A DNA stretch of 39,913 nt from Phycisphaerales bacterium (GCA_020847375.1 JADLCB010000018.1:1-39913); one strand, 5' to 3'. Numbered from the stretch's first letter, positions 15,958 through 24,858 are shown. The notes: generated by a model from the sequence alone, not told the origin. Translations and numbers: made by a program.

Positions 15958-16167
15958 TCAGGCAGCCATCGAATACTGATAGGCTGCCTCTCGTCGCATC
16001 GCCCGGTTTTGCAGCGGTACTTCGCCGCGGGCGCGCCGTTTCAACTCCGCTTCGATCAGGCTCTGTGTGTCAGCCTGGCCCAGAATTGCCCATAAAAGCA
16101 GTTGCTCAGCAGAGGCTTGGTGAATTCGCTCAGCAGTTGAGAAATGTGTTTCGATCGCTCGGTTCAT
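15958..16167 (-). CDS. Small helical protein of unknown function
   Basis: A 69-residue frame, MNRAIETHFSTAERIHQASA..., predicted fully helical from composition, with acidic and basic residues spaced in heptads and a run of arginines near the middle (ELKRRARGEVP). GGAG lies seven bases before ATG 16167, which supports translation. No signal peptide or cysteine is present. It points away from the promoter region at 16533. The family is not recognised; it could be a small regulatory or adaptor protein, or a chance frame. Confidence 0.5.
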   Translation of the reverse strand: MNRAIETHFSTAERIHQASAEQLLLWAILGQADTQSLIEAELKRRARGEVPLQNRAMRREAAYQYSMAA

Positions 16168-16532
16168 CGTTTTGCTCCGTGTCGATCCATGCCCGTTTGG
16201 GGGCGTTTCTATTGAACGATATCCCTGTCATCGTCCCATTCCCTGTAAAATCTGTAATCTAAATTCGCTTCAGCCGCCCAACGATAAATTTCGGCTGAAT
16301 CAAGGCTCATTTGAACGATCTGCACTCACCTCTATCGGACAACTGGCCAAATGAAAAAAACAGCGCGCCCCGGCCGATCTATCCCGTAATTCGCTGACCA
16401 AAGTTGTAGAACAAATGCCTTAACTCATTTTACTACAACGAATTACATAAACATCGACTTTTTATATCGCTTTTAAAGACGACCCCTGTTCGCCATGCGA
16501 CAATGTGCCGCATTGAATAGACACTCGACTTC

Positions 16533-16560
16533 TTGACATAAGACTGAGTCTCAATACACT
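16533..16560 (+). promoter_or_regulatory. Strong promoter of the pseudopilin-PepSY genes
   Basis: TTGACA (16533-16538) and TACACT (16555-16560) with a 16-bp spacer. The spacer is entirely filled by a 7-1-7 inverted repeat (16539-16553), the usual position for a repressor site. The upstream part of this 500-base gap (16168-16530) shows only a TTCAGCCG/CGGCTGAA inverted repeat near 16268-16299. Confidence 0.65.
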
Positions 16561-16586
16561 TTCACACTTGAGATCGAGTCTCGATC
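16539..16586. promoter_or_regulatory. Paired inverted-repeat operators (Fur-type 7-1-7 geometry)
   Basis: Site one, TAAGACT-G-AGTCTCA (16539-16553), lies inside the promoter spacer. Site two, GATCGAG-T-CTCGATC (16572-16586), lies just downstream of the -10 and is a perfect 7-1-7 repeat. Aligned over 17 positions (16539-16555 and 16570-16586), 13 bases match, and the copies are 31 bp apart, about three helical turns. The geometry and the TGAGA.T half-site resemble Fur-family operators, and the downstream PepSY gene fits iron control. The regulator itself is not in the window. Confidence 0.5.
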
Positions 16587-16667
16587 ATTACTGGGGTTGC
16601 TGGTAAATAACCGCCTTCGTCCTTAATGGTTATTCGCCTGCCCTGATTTTTCTGATACGGAGCCACA

Positions 16668-17519
16668 ATGAACGTCACCGCCACTCGTCGCAGCAAGCGC
16701 AGTTTTGTCCATGGTTTCACCTTGGTGGAATTGCTTGTTGTAATCGGCATTATTGCACTTTTAATTTCTATTCTTCTGCCCACCCTGGGCAAGGCACGGC
16801 TGGCCGCTCAGTCCGCCGCCTGCAAGTCGCAACTTCGGCAATATGCCCTGGCGACGGAAATGTACACGATCGACAACAAGGGCTGGATGCCCGACTCGCA
16901 TAAGTTCCTGAATTATCAGGAAGGCCTGCCTCGTTACATGGGTAACGACGTGCTGGTGGAGCGAATTGCCCGCTGCCCCGGCGATGCTGATACAGAAGGC
17001 ATGGAGCGGCTGGGTCGGTTCCACCCCGTCGATGCAAACGGTTCATCCTATGAAGTGCTGGTCAGTTATGGCGCCGGTGAAAATTCACTCTCGGCCAGCG
17101 CCCGGCCCACAGGCGTAGGCCCGCGCCCGTTCTGGGTCAAACGCAATTTTCTTCTGGTCGGCGACTCCACCAAGATCATGATCTGGGCTGACTGGCAAAA
17201 CAATCCCTACAATCCTGCCCCGGTTGTTGCTGTCGTCAAACCTGCCAACAACAGCATGAACACGCTCTGCTTCCGTCATCCCGGCTCAGCCAACGGTGTG
17301 GCCAACGCTGCCTTCCTCGACGGGCACGTCGGTGAACTGCATGCCAAGGTCAAGACCACCGCCCACGGTCACAATCTGGCCGAAGCCAACTGGCCGGTGC
17401 CCGATGGTTTCGGCAGTGTTAACGGCGCTCAATATAAGTACTACCCCTTTGGTCCGGGCAAGCACGGCGCCGGTGGCTATGTCGTCTTCGGCGACTGGCC
17501 GGGCATTGAAATCCACTAA
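16668..17519 (+). CDS. Pseudopilin-like protein (prepilin N-terminus, H-x9-DG C-terminus)
   Basis: A 283-residue protein. After a short basic leader, residues 16-40 hold a type IV prepilin signal, GFTLVELLVVIGIIALLISILLP, to be cut by prepilin peptidase before the phenylalanine. The C-terminal region has FRHPGSANGVANAAFLDGHVGEL, the H-x9-DG signature of a family greatly expanded in planctomycetes. Such proteins are probably envelope-associated pseudopilins; individual roles are mostly unknown. ATG 16668 has GGAG six bases upstream. It follows the operator-bearing promoter and precedes a PepSY protein by 51 bases, so the two are probably co-transcribed. Confidence 0.92.
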   Translation: MNVTATRRSKRSFVHGFTLVELLVVIGIIALLISILLPTLGKARLAAQSAACKSQLRQYALATEMYTIDNKGWMPDSHKFLNYQEGLPRYMGNDVLVERIARCPGDADTEGMERLGRFHPVDANGSSYEVLVSYGAGENSLSASARPTGVGPRPFWVKRNFLLVGDSTKIMIWADWQNNPYNPAPVVAVVKPANNSMNTLCFRHPGSANGVANAAFLDGHVGELHAKVKTTAHGHNLAEANWPVPDGFGSVNGAQYKYYPFGPGKHGAGGYVVFGDWPGIEIH

Positions 17520-17570
17520 TCATCGCACGACAACATCCACCACAGTTCACCGGAATCGGCTGGTTACGAC

Positions 17571-18761
17571 ATGAAGTTTCGCAAAGTCATCTTCTGGACG
17601 CATCTGGTGGTTGCACTGGTCGCGGGGCTTGTCATCTTTTTGATGTCGGCAACCGGTGTGCTGCTTACCTACGAACAGCAGATCAACGACTGGGCCAACC
17701 GCTCCTACTGGCAAACACCGCCGACGCCAGACAGCCAGCCATTGCCCGTCGCCCAACTCCTGGCTGCGGTTACTGATGACAAGGCAACCCCAACCAGCAT
17801 CTCGTTCCAAAACGATCCGGCTGCACCAGCCAGCATTGCCTTCGGTCGCGGGCGGACGGTCTATGTCAACCCCTACACCGGCGCTGTTCATGGCGAAGGT
17901 TCGCCTCAGGCGCGTGCCTTTTTCCGCAGCGTAACCGACTGGCATCGCTGGTTGGCGCTGAGTGGTGAAAGTCGCGCAACCGGTCGATTCATCACCGGTG
18001 CCTGCAATCTCGGATTTTTATTCCTGGTGATCTCCGGTTTTTATCTTTGGTGGCCGCGTAAATGGAACTGGAACGCCGTGAAGATGATCACGTTTTTCCA
18101 GCCGCGCCTGCGCGGCAAGGCGCGTGACTGGAACTGGCATCACGTGATCGGCCTGTGGACTTTCGTGCCGCTGTTGCTCATCGTTGCCACCGGCGCGGTC
18201 ATCTCCTACCCCTGGGCCGGCGATCTGCTCTACCGGGTCGCTGGAGAAACGCCTCCGCCACGGACCACGGGAAACGCACCGCCCGGCTCGCGCGGCAATA
18301 ACGGTTCCGACGCCCCAAAAAAGCGCCCCGATATTACGGCAACCCTCGCCAGTGCCGATCAGGCACTGATGGTCGCCCGGCAGTCTGCTCCAGGTTGGCA
18401 AACAGTGAGTTTGATGTTGCCCACTGATGCCAAAAACCCGCTGACATTCACGCTGGATCATGGCAGCGGGCGTCAACCGCATTTGAAATCACAACTCACC
18501 ATCGACGGCGATGGAAAAATCATCGACAAACAACCCTTTGCCAGCCAATCGCTTGGCCGACGCCTGCGGATTCTGGCGCGCTTCACGCACACCGGCGAAG
18601 TCGGCGGGTTCATCGGTCAGACCATCGCAGGACTCGCTTCGTTGGGCGCGGTGGTTCTGGTTATTACCGGTTTCACGCTGGCGTGGCGGCGTCTGATTCG
18701 GCCCAGCCGCGCTGGCCAAAATCGTGAGCTGGCAGCCGCCTCTGCTTCGGCCTCGGCCTAG
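17571..18761 (+). CDS. PepSY-associated membrane protein
   Basis: A 396-residue inner-membrane protein of the PepSY_TM family. Hydrophobic segments are at about 10-32 (VVALVAGLVIFLMSATGVLL), 142-160 (NLGFLFLVISGFYLWW), 198-218 (LWTFVPLLLIVATGAVISYPW) and 355-375 (GLASLGAVVLVITGFTLAW). The DWHRWLAL motif precedes the second helix. Relatives often accompany iron-siderophore uptake and are proposed to be ferric-siderophore reductases or uptake partners. The loop around residues 225-250 is a Pro/Gly/Asn-rich linker. No clear ribosome-binding site precedes ATG 17571. A repressor-type double operator controls the upstream gene. Confidence 0.88.
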   Translation: MKFRKVIFWTHLVVALVAGLVIFLMSATGVLLTYEQQINDWANRSYWQTPPTPDSQPLPVAQLLAAVTDDKATPTSISFQNDPAAPASIAFGRGRTVYVNPYTGAVHGEGSPQARAFFRSVTDWHRWLALSGESRATGRFITGACNLGFLFLVISGFYLWWPRKWNWNAVKMITFFQPRLRGKARDWNWHHVIGLWTFVPLLLIVATGAVISYPWAGDLLYRVAGETPPPRTTGNAPPGSRGNNGSDAPKKRPDITATLASADQALMVARQSAPGWQTVSLMLPTDAKNPLTFTLDHGSGRQPHLKSQLTIDGDGKIIDKQPFASQSLGRRLRILARFTHTGEVGGFIGQTIAGLASLGAVVLVITGFTLAWRRLIRPSRAGQNRELAAASASASA

Positions 18762-18816
18762 TCAGTTCCATACAACCTGATTCATATTGCCTGAGTCACC
18801 ACGTGCTGACATAAAC

Positions 18817-18857
18817 AATCGAGCGCCGCTTATCCACGCGATAAGTAGCGCTCGATT
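18817..18857. terminator. Bidirectional hairpin between convergent genes
   Basis: AATCGAGCG (18817-18825) pairs with CGCTCGATT (18849-18857), and the inner CTTATC pairs with GATAAG. It lies between the PepSY stop and the convergent zinc-ribbon gene. T-rich tails are short on both sides. Confidence 0.6.
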
Positions 18858-18893
18858 ACGAAAAAACCAATCAAAACCCTCTCTCGTCTTCAC

Positions 18894-19121
18894 TCAATAA
18901 CGCATTGCGTTTTCCAAAATACTCCCCGGGCGCACGAAGCGCTCCCATGACGACGCGTGGCACTTCGGGCACGTCGCTGGCGTTGTAACGCTTTGCTCCA
19001 CTTCGTAACCACACCGCCGGCACTGCAACTGAAAAATCTCGATCACTGTTTCTTCGCGTGGATATGGATTGAACGTGGCAAAATGCCCGTGGGCTGAAAA
19101 TTGAGTAATGCCGATTGTCAT
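18894..19121 (-). CDS. Small zinc-ribbon / rubredoxin-like protein
   Basis: A 75-residue protein with two CxxC knuckles, CRRCGYE and CPKCHASSWERF, separated by about 15 residues. That matches rubredoxin-like or generic zinc ribbons that bind one metal ion. The N-terminal 30 residues (MTIGITQFSAHGHFATFNPYPREETV) precede the ribbon. ATG 19121 has AAAGGAA nine bases upstream; longer frames are rejected. It converges on the PepSY gene across a hairpin. Electron transfer (iron) or structural (zinc) use cannot be distinguished by eye. Confidence 0.75.
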   Translation of the reverse strand: MTIGITQFSAHGHFATFNPYPREETVIEIFQLQCRRCGYEVEQSVTTPATCPKCHASSWERFVRPGSILENAMRY

Positions 19122-19356
19122 GATGGAATTCCTTTCCGTTAGCACCGCACTGCGACAACCGCGATCTCTCCGGATCCAATAGAAGACTTGAGCAAGCGCT
19201 GTACCAAAGCTCAGAATCAATCGCTGCCAATGCCGGCAAAAGGCTTGAAACTGCGCCCGACACAAGCTTTACGACTCAAAATATTAATTGACTGCGCTCT
19301 GATTCAGATGTCCGAATGGATGCCAAAATGTCGTAGATATGTCCGAGCCGTCACAA

Positions 19357-20757
19357 TTACGTCAAAATGTCGCCACCGATTTTGCGCGATTGAGAAGACG
19401 CTTCCATCATCTTGTATTGCCGCAACTTACGTTGCAAAGTGCGAACGCTGATTCCTAATTTTTCGGCTGCGCGGGTTCGATTACCTTTGCATTGATCCAG
19501 TGCTCGATTGATCGCCAGGCACTCCAGGTCTTCGATCCTCAGACCGTCGGCAACCGCGTGCCAACTGGTCGAAGCGGATGAATCCTGTCGGATACGCTCG
19601 GGAAGATCCGCCTCGGTGATGGTGTCACCCTCGCATAGCACCATCATACTCTCCAGCGCATTACGCAGCTCGCGGACATTGCCCGGCCACGCATAGCTTA
19701 CCAGTTGCCGCACCACCTCCGGCACCAGCTTTTTCGGCGCCGCGCGGCGCGATTCGGATATCTCCTTCATAAAGTGGTCGATCAACATCGGTATGTCTTC
19801 CGAGCGTTGGCGCAGGGGCGGCAGATTGATCGTCACCACATTCAATCGATAAAACAAATCCTTGCGAAACGTCTCTTGCGCCACCATCTTGTGAATATCG
19901 CGACTCGTCGCCGCCAGCACCCGGACATCAACCCTGCGATCCTCCGACCCGCCCACCGGCGCAACCGTCAATGATTCCAGCACCCGCAGCAGCTTGGCTT
20001 GCAACGGCAATTCAAAATCGCCCACCTCGTCGATAAACAACGTCCCGCCGTCGGCCTGTTCAAACCGCCCGATCCGCCGATCGGTCGCGCCGGTAAAAGC
20101 CCCGCGCACATGCCCGAACAATTCGCTTTCAATCAATGTCGCTGGAACCGCTGCGATGTTCACCAACACAAACGGCCCTTTTTTGCGCGGGCTGTTATGA
20201 TGCAGCGCCTGCGCCACCAGCTCCTTGCCCGTACCGCTTTCACCCAGAATCAATACCGTCGAATCCACCGGCGCTGCCCGTTGAATCCGGGCAAAAACAT
20301 CCTGCATCGGCTGACTTTGCCCAACAATGCTGCTCAACCCGAATTTCCGGTCCAATCGACGATGCAGATTCTCGATCTCCTGATCCTTGCGGTTGGAATC
20401 AATCGCCCGACGCATCAGGAGTGTCAATTCTTCAGGTATGACCGGTTTGGTAATGTAGTCGTACGCGCCAGCCTTGATCGCTTCGACGGCGGTACTGACA
20501 CTGCTGTGACCCGTCAGCAAAATAAAATGGGTCTCAGGTTTGCGCTTTTTCCATAGCCCCAACAGATCCAGTCCGCTCACCTGCCCCATCTGCAAATCGC
20601 TTAACACCACGTCGATATTCTCATCGACATACCCCAGCGCCTTGTCGGGACTTTCAGCTCCGTAGACCGTCAACCCGGCGGTGCGCAGCAACTGCACCAG
20701 CGCCCGCCGCTCGGTGCCATTGTCCTCGACCACGAGAACTCGTCCGCCTGCATTCAT
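19357..20757 (-). CDS. Sigma-54-dependent response regulator (NtrC family)
   Basis: A 466-residue transcription activator. The receiver domain (6-120) has acidic residues ED (11-12), phospho-acceptor D54 and K104 (ITKP). The AAA+ domain has GESGTGKE (172-179), the sigma-54 contact loop GAFTGA (219-224), a Walker B near GGTLFIDEVGD, and arginine-finger region FRKDLFYRLN. The C-terminus holds a Fis-type helix-turn-helix (NRTRAAEKLGISVRTLQRKLRQY). ATG 20757 has GAGG six bases upstream. It is divergent from a sensor kinase at 21064 across about 300 bases that show no certain promoter. The kinase may be its partner, but adjacency is the only evidence. Confidence 0.96.
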   Translation of the reverse strand: MNAGGRVLVVEDNGTERRALVQLLRTAGLTVYGAESPDKALGYVDENIDVVLSDLQMGQVSGLDLLGLWKKRKPETHFILLTGHSSVSTAVEAIKAGAYDYITKPVIPEELTLLMRRAIDSNRKDQEIENLHRRLDRKFGLSSIVGQSQPMQDVFARIQRAAPVDSTVLILGESGTGKELVAQALHHNSPRKKGPFVLVNIAAVPATLIESELFGHVRGAFTGATDRRIGRFEQADGGTLFIDEVGDFELPLQAKLLRVLESLTVAPVGGSEDRRVDVRVLAATSRDIHKMVAQETFRKDLFYRLNVVTINLPPLRQRSEDIPMLIDHFMKEISESRRAAPKKLVPEVVRQLVSYAWPGNVRELRNALESMMVLCEGDTITEADLPERIRQDSSASTSWHAVADGLRIEDLECLAINRALDQCKGNRTRAAEKLGISVRTLQRKLRQYKMMEASSQSRKIGGDILT

Positions 20758-21063
20758 AACAACCTCACACTAATCCAGACTTCCCCCCACCAATCATGGT
20801 TCGCCTCCGCATCCGGCCCATCGGCACGATCAGTTGGGATTTGCCCGCTTTTGCGCAGCATCGCCAACACTGGATTTCATCCGATTTTATCAGTACCGCC
20901 AACTATCGTTCTGGCTCACCTGTCATATCATAAGGCAAGGTTGACTCACAATGCCTAATTTTCGTCAGCTTCCGCCATCAACCAATGAACCGTAATCCGG
21001 ATATTGACCGTGACAACCTCGCCTGATGTGAACCTTGACCATCTACGTTAAAATAGAGCACTG

Positions 21064-22764
21064 ATGTTTCTACGATTTCAACGTCCGGACATCTCGCTGG
21101 CGGCTAAATGTCAGGCCCTGTTTGGCGCTGCGGTGGTCCTGATTATCGCTGCAGCCCTTTTTGTCCCCTGGCAGCGTATCGATGGTTTAATGGAAGACAT
21201 CAACCAGCGCTCGGCTGAGACCCTCACCCGCGCGGTGATGACGGATCACCTTCGCCAGACGCCCAACCGGCAAGCGCCGTCCACTGCAACAACCCAGCCC
21301 ACCACGCAGCCCATCGCCCCTTACGGATCGCCGCTGCTCATCCCGGCCCGGGCGCTGGAGGATGCCAACGCTCTGCCCTCTTTTCAGCGTCGCGCTTTTC
21401 GCGATTTTCTCGCCAACCGCAAGCTGACTCATTCCAGTTATTCTTATCTGCCCGACGATACCGCCAGTTTCCGCTACGCCCGTGCCCTTTATTACGACGC
21501 CTCGTGTACCGCCTGTCATACCGATCCAGCGGCGCTGCGCGTCAGCAAACCCGCCACCACGCGCCCGACGCTATTCTCCCTGCTGACCAATCCGAATGCT
21601 GCGCAACCCCCTGCCACCCAACCCGCCGACATCAGCTCACTGTTGCCCGATAATTTTGTCGGAATGATTACCGTCGAAATCCCCTCACAAGTCCCCGCCA
21701 GCCAGTACCTGCTCAACCGGGTTTTCATTCTCGTCGCCGGGCTGCTCGCGGGTTCACTGGCCATCGTCGTTTTTTACCTCATCACCACACGCTTGATTCT
21801 CCAACCGGTGCGCGTGTTGCAGGAAACGGCTGAAAAAGTGTCGCAGGGCAATCTCAACACCCGCTCGGACATTCGCACGCGCGACGAATTTCAGCAGCTC
21901 TCGGAAACGTTCAACAACATGCTCTCGAATCTGCAGGCGACGGAAAGGGAATTACGCACGGTCAACCGCAATCTCGACCTCAAACTCAATCAACTGGCTG
22001 AATCCAATCTGGCGCTGTACGAATCCAACCGGCTCAAAAGTGAATTTCTCGCCAACATCAGCCACGAATTGCGCACTCCCTTGAATTCCATTCTCGGTTT
22101 TGCCGAACTGCTGACTGATGCGGCTGAAAAAGCCCCCGATTCCAGGAATCTGCGCTATGTCCAGAACATAACCCGCAGCGGCCGCCACCTGCTGGAGCTG
22201 ATCAACGATCTGCTCGATCTGGCCAAAATCGAAGCCGGACGCATGGAAGTACGGGCCGAACCTTTGTCGTTGCCGGACCTGTTTGAAGGCCTGGCGGGGA
22301 TTCTCAAACCCCTCCTGGAACCCAATGAATTGTCCATCGTTGACACCATCGCCCGCGATGTTCCGATCATCCATACCGATCCGGCCAAGCTGCAACAGGT
22401 TCTGTATAATTTTCTCGCCAACGCCATCAAATTCAGCCCCCGTGGCGGCGTGGTCACTCTGGCGGCGGTGCGCGAAAATATCGATCATATCCGCATCAGT
22501 GTCACCGACCGCGGAATCGGAATCGACCCGTCCCAACACAAGGTGATTTTTGAAAAGTTTCGTCAGATCGACTCCAGCATGACGCGCCAGCACTCCGGCA
22601 GCGGTCTGGGACTGGCCATCAGCAAGGAACTGGCGGAATTGCTCAACGGGCGCATCGGCGTGCAAAGCGCACTGGGTCAGGGCGCAACATTCTGGATCAT
22701 CCTGCCGTTGAAAATCTCCTCCAACAGCGCCGACATCAAAAATAAAATCATCCTCACCTCCTGA
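21064..22764 (+). CDS. Membrane sensor histidine kinase with periplasmic CXXCH haem motif
   Basis: A 566-residue kinase. Transmembrane helix one is at about 18-37. A periplasmic sensor domain follows with SCTACHTDP (C148, C151, H152), a c-type haem attachment motif as in DUF3365/Tll0287-like sensors. Helix two is at about 219-241, then a HAMP segment, a coiled coil, HisKA with SHELRTPLNSILGF (phosphorylated H334), and HATPase with NAIKFSPRG, DRGIGI and SGLGLAI. TQP-rich linkers interrupt the periplasmic part. The CXXCH suggests redox or gas sensing, although a non-haem role is possible. The gene is divergent from the sigma-54 regulator. ATG 21064 lacks a strong ribosome-binding site. Confidence 0.93.
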   Translation: MFLRFQRPDISLAAKCQALFGAAVVLIIAAALFVPWQRIDGLMEDINQRSAETLTRAVMTDHLRQTPNRQAPSTATTQPTTQPIAPYGSPLLIPARALEDANALPSFQRRAFRDFLANRKLTHSSYSYLPDDTASFRYARALYYDASCTACHTDPAALRVSKPATTRPTLFSLLTNPNAAQPPATQPADISSLLPDNFVGMITVEIPSQVPASQYLLNRVFILVAGLLAGSLAIVVFYLITTRLILQPVRVLQETAEKVSQGNLNTRSDIRTRDEFQQLSETFNNMLSNLQATERELRTVNRNLDLKLNQLAESNLALYESNRLKSEFLANISHELRTPLNSILGFAELLTDAAEKAPDSRNLRYVQNITRSGRHLLELINDLLDLAKIEAGRMEVRAEPLSLPDLFEGLAGILKPLLEPNELSIVDTIARDVPIIHTDPAKLQQVLYNFLANAIKFSPRGGVVTLAAVRENIDHIRISVTDRGIGIDPSQHKVIFEKFRQIDSSMTRQHSGSGLGLAISKELAELLNGRIGVQSALGQGATFWIILPLKISSNSADIKNKIILTS

Positions 22765-22873
22765 TGGCTGATTGTTTTTAACGGCGATGAAACACCAGTG
22801 TCGTTCTACCGGGGTTTGCCGTACATCCGCCGCTGTATCGACACGCGCTGCCATTTGAGCGACAATCGCGGAC

Positions 22874-23335
22874 ATGTCCGCCAACCGGCAATGGCGCCTC
22901 ATTCTGGGTGTGACAGTTACGGTGCTGCTGATTTGCATCGCGGTCTATCTCAACGGCAACAACACGCGCATCGATCGTCAGGCCACGATCCTACTGCAGC
23001 AGGCGCAGACTGCCATGCACAGCGGGGATAAACCCGCCACCGCCGCAACCGTGCGCGACTGGTTATTGCAAAATGGATGGTACATCGCCACTTCGCCACA
23101 GGGCGACTGGGTTTCCGCTTTTTACGGCAGGGACGCCGGACCATCCGATCCGCCGGAATATCTGCTGATCCGTGGCTATTTTCGACTGGGCACGGATGAC
23201 TACATCCCCGGCGATCGCTGGATCAGTCTGACATTTCGCTTGAACCCTGACCAGACTTTTCAAAGCCTCCATCTCGACCGCAACGCTCCGCAACCCACCG
23301 GCTGGCGTCGGGGCGCAACCCAACAATCATTCTGA
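22874..23335 (+). CDS. Single-pass membrane protein of unknown function
   Basis: A 153-residue protein with one N-terminal transmembrane helix (LILGVTVTVLLICIAVYL, about 9-26) and an extracytoplasmic domain rich in aromatic residues (WLLQNGWYIATSPQGDWVSAFYG, RGYFRLGTDDYIPGDRWISLTF). It begins 110 bases after the kinase stop codon and may belong to the same transcript. There are no cysteines and I recognise no family. The start is ATG 22874 by length and hydrophobicity; the ribosome-binding site is weak. Confidence 0.65.
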   Translation: MSANRQWRLILGVTVTVLLICIAVYLNGNNTRIDRQATILLQQAQTAMHSGDKPATAATVRDWLLQNGWYIATSPQGDWVSAFYGRDAGPSDPPEYLLIRGYFRLGTDDYIPGDRWISLTFRLNPDQTFQSLHLDRNAPQPTGWRRGATQQSF

Positions 23336-23556
23336 ACCATTCGGCGCAGGCTGGCAGCCCTGAACCAGCAACCCCCTGCATTTTGTTGCTTCTTCATCTG
23401 ACCATACGACCCGTAGTAGCATTATCACTATATGTGGCAACAATATGATATTCATGTCCGCTCTATTTTCTTGCCACAATCACTCCGGCGAAGCGCCTGA
23501 GAATGGATCGGCGCGCATTCTTGTTGGAAATCGGAATTTCGTCGCGCCGTCATTGG

Positions 23557-23584
23557 TTGTAAATTGTCGCGCAGTTGATATACT
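23557..23584 (+). promoter_or_regulatory. Promoter of rpsP
   Basis: TTGTAA (23557-23562) and TATACT (23579-23584) are separated by 16 bp, about 50 bases before rpsP. It is the only good promoter in the otherwise empty 23336-23634 gap. Confidence 0.6.
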
Positions 23585-23634
23585 CTTGGATTGGCTTATC
23601 TTAAATTTAAGAAATTGTTTGGAGAACCAGACGG

Positions 23635-23961
23635 ATGGCAGTGAAGTTGCGATTAAAGCGGTTTGGCCGGAAGAATCATGGATTTTTCCGCCTCAATGCG
23701 GTCGATTCGCGCAGCCCGCGCGATGGTCGGGTCATTGAAGAACTCGGCTCATACGATCCGCGTAACAAGGAACAATCCAAGCAGTTCACGGCCAAAATCG
23801 ACCGTTGCACCTACTGGCTGGATCAGGGCGCAACACCGTCAGAGACGGTCTCGTCGCTTTTGAAAAAAGCGGGCGTTGAACATAAGCAGCTCCGTCTGCC
23901 CAAGCCCGGCAAACCCAAGGCGGCGCCGGCGGAAGCAGCCAAGGCTGGAGCCAGCGCGTAA
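23635..23961 (+). CDS. rpsP: 30S ribosomal protein S16
   Basis: A 108-residue protein with the S16 core: MAVKLRLKRFGRKNHGFFRL, then DSRSPRDGRVIEELGSYDP, then YWLDQGATPSETVSSLLKKAG. It binds 16S rRNA and is needed for 30S assembly. The last 25 residues are a Lys/Pro/Ala-rich tail longer than in E. coli S16 (82 residues). It heads the rpsP-trmD-rplS cluster, with a terminator-like hairpin directly after it. Confidence 0.97.
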   Translation: MAVKLRLKRFGRKNHGFFRLNAVDSRSPRDGRVIEELGSYDPRNKEQSKQFTAKIDRCTYWLDQGATPSETVSSLLKKAGVEHKQLRLPKPGKPKAAPAEAAKAGASA

Positions 23962-23979
23962 TCACGGTAAGCACGAACT

Positions 23980-24006
23980 AAACCCGCGATTTTTCGTCGG
24001 GTTTTT
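23980..24006 (+). terminator. Terminator/attenuator between rpsP and trmD
   Basis: AAACCCG (23980-23986) pairs with CGGGTTT (23998-24004), with a further CGA/TCG pairing inside, followed by T. It lies 18 bases after the rpsP stop. It may reduce downstream expression so that S16 is made in excess of TrmD. Confidence 0.75.
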
Positions 24007-24044
24007 GTGTCTACCCATCATCAAGGGATCAAAAAATTGCTGGT

Positions 24045-24779
24045 ATGTCCCTTCGGATCGATATTTTGACGCTCTTCCCTGAGATGTTCTCAGCCATTCT
24101 GGGCACGAGCATACCCAAACGAGCTGCTGAGAAAGGACTGGTCGAATACCATCTGACAAATTTTCGCTCCTTTGCCACCGATCGACATTTATCTGTCGAT
24201 GACAAACCCTTCGGTGGCGGGCCGGGGATGGTGATGATGGCCCCGATCGTTTTTGACACGGTGGCCCATGTGGAGCAACTCGATACCAGACCGGCCACAC
24301 GGATTTTGCTCACGCCCCAGGGACGGGTTTTGGATCAACCACTGGTTGAAACGCTGGCGAAAAAGCCGCGACTGGTGCTGATCACAGGTCATTACGAAGG
24401 TTTTGACGAGCGCATTATCGACGGTTTGGCGCCGCTTGAAGTCAGTATTGGTGATTATGTCCTCAGTGGAGGCGAGCTGGCAGCCATGGTGTTGATTGAC
24501 GCGGTGGTGCGGGTTCTGCCCGGGGTTCTCGGTGCTGAAGAGGGTGCCAGCGACGAAAGTTTTACCGGTGGGCTGCTGGAGTATCCGCAGTACACCCGTC
24601 CACGGCAGTATCAGGCGATGGACGTGCCCGATATTCTGCTCAGCGGCAATCATGCAGCCATCGCCAAATGGCGCATGGAACAACGCTGTGAACGAACAAA
24701 AAAACGGCGGCCTGATTTATGGCAGTCGTATGAAAGTGGAAAAAACAAGGCCAGGGGCGATGATGCCGCTGGCGGATAA
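24045..24779 (+). CDS. trmD: tRNA (guanine-37-N1)-methyltransferase
   Basis: TrmD transfers a methyl group from S-adenosylmethionine to G37 of tRNAs, preventing +1 frameshifts. It has the SPOUT knot signatures FGGGPGMVM (about 56-65), ITGHYEGFDERI (about 114-125), and VSIGDYVLSGGELAAMV, plus the C-terminal DNA/RNA-binding helix bundle (LLEYPQYTRP... LLSGNHAAIAKWR). At 244 residues it is full length. It is 83 bases downstream of rpsP without the rimM gene found between them in many bacteria. The ribosome-binding site before ATG 24045 is poor. Confidence 0.97.
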   Translation: MSLRIDILTLFPEMFSAILGTSIPKRAAEKGLVEYHLTNFRSFATDRHLSVDDKPFGGGPGMVMMAPIVFDTVAHVEQLDTRPATRILLTPQGRVLDQPLVETLAKKPRLVLITGHYEGFDERIIDGLAPLEVSIGDYVLSGGELAAMVLIDAVVRVLPGVLGAEEGASDESFTGGLLEYPQYTRPRQYQAMDVPDILLSGNHAAIAKWRMEQRCERTKKRRPDLWQSYESGKNKARGDDAAGG

Positions 24780-24858
24780 GTGCAGAGTTAATTTTTGGAT
24801 CAGAACAACGAAAGATTGTTAACTTCAATACTTTGAACCGGATCGACTGGAGATCACC

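Noticed and set aside
19357..22764. Claim that the kinase and the sigma-54 regulator are a cognate pair
   Set aside because: Only divergent adjacency supports it; the kinase's HisKA type is not specific for NtrC-like partners.
23445..23738. Plus-strand 97-residue frame overlapping rpsP
   Set aside because: It overlaps the promoter and rpsP in another frame, without a ribosome-binding site or a recognisable domain.
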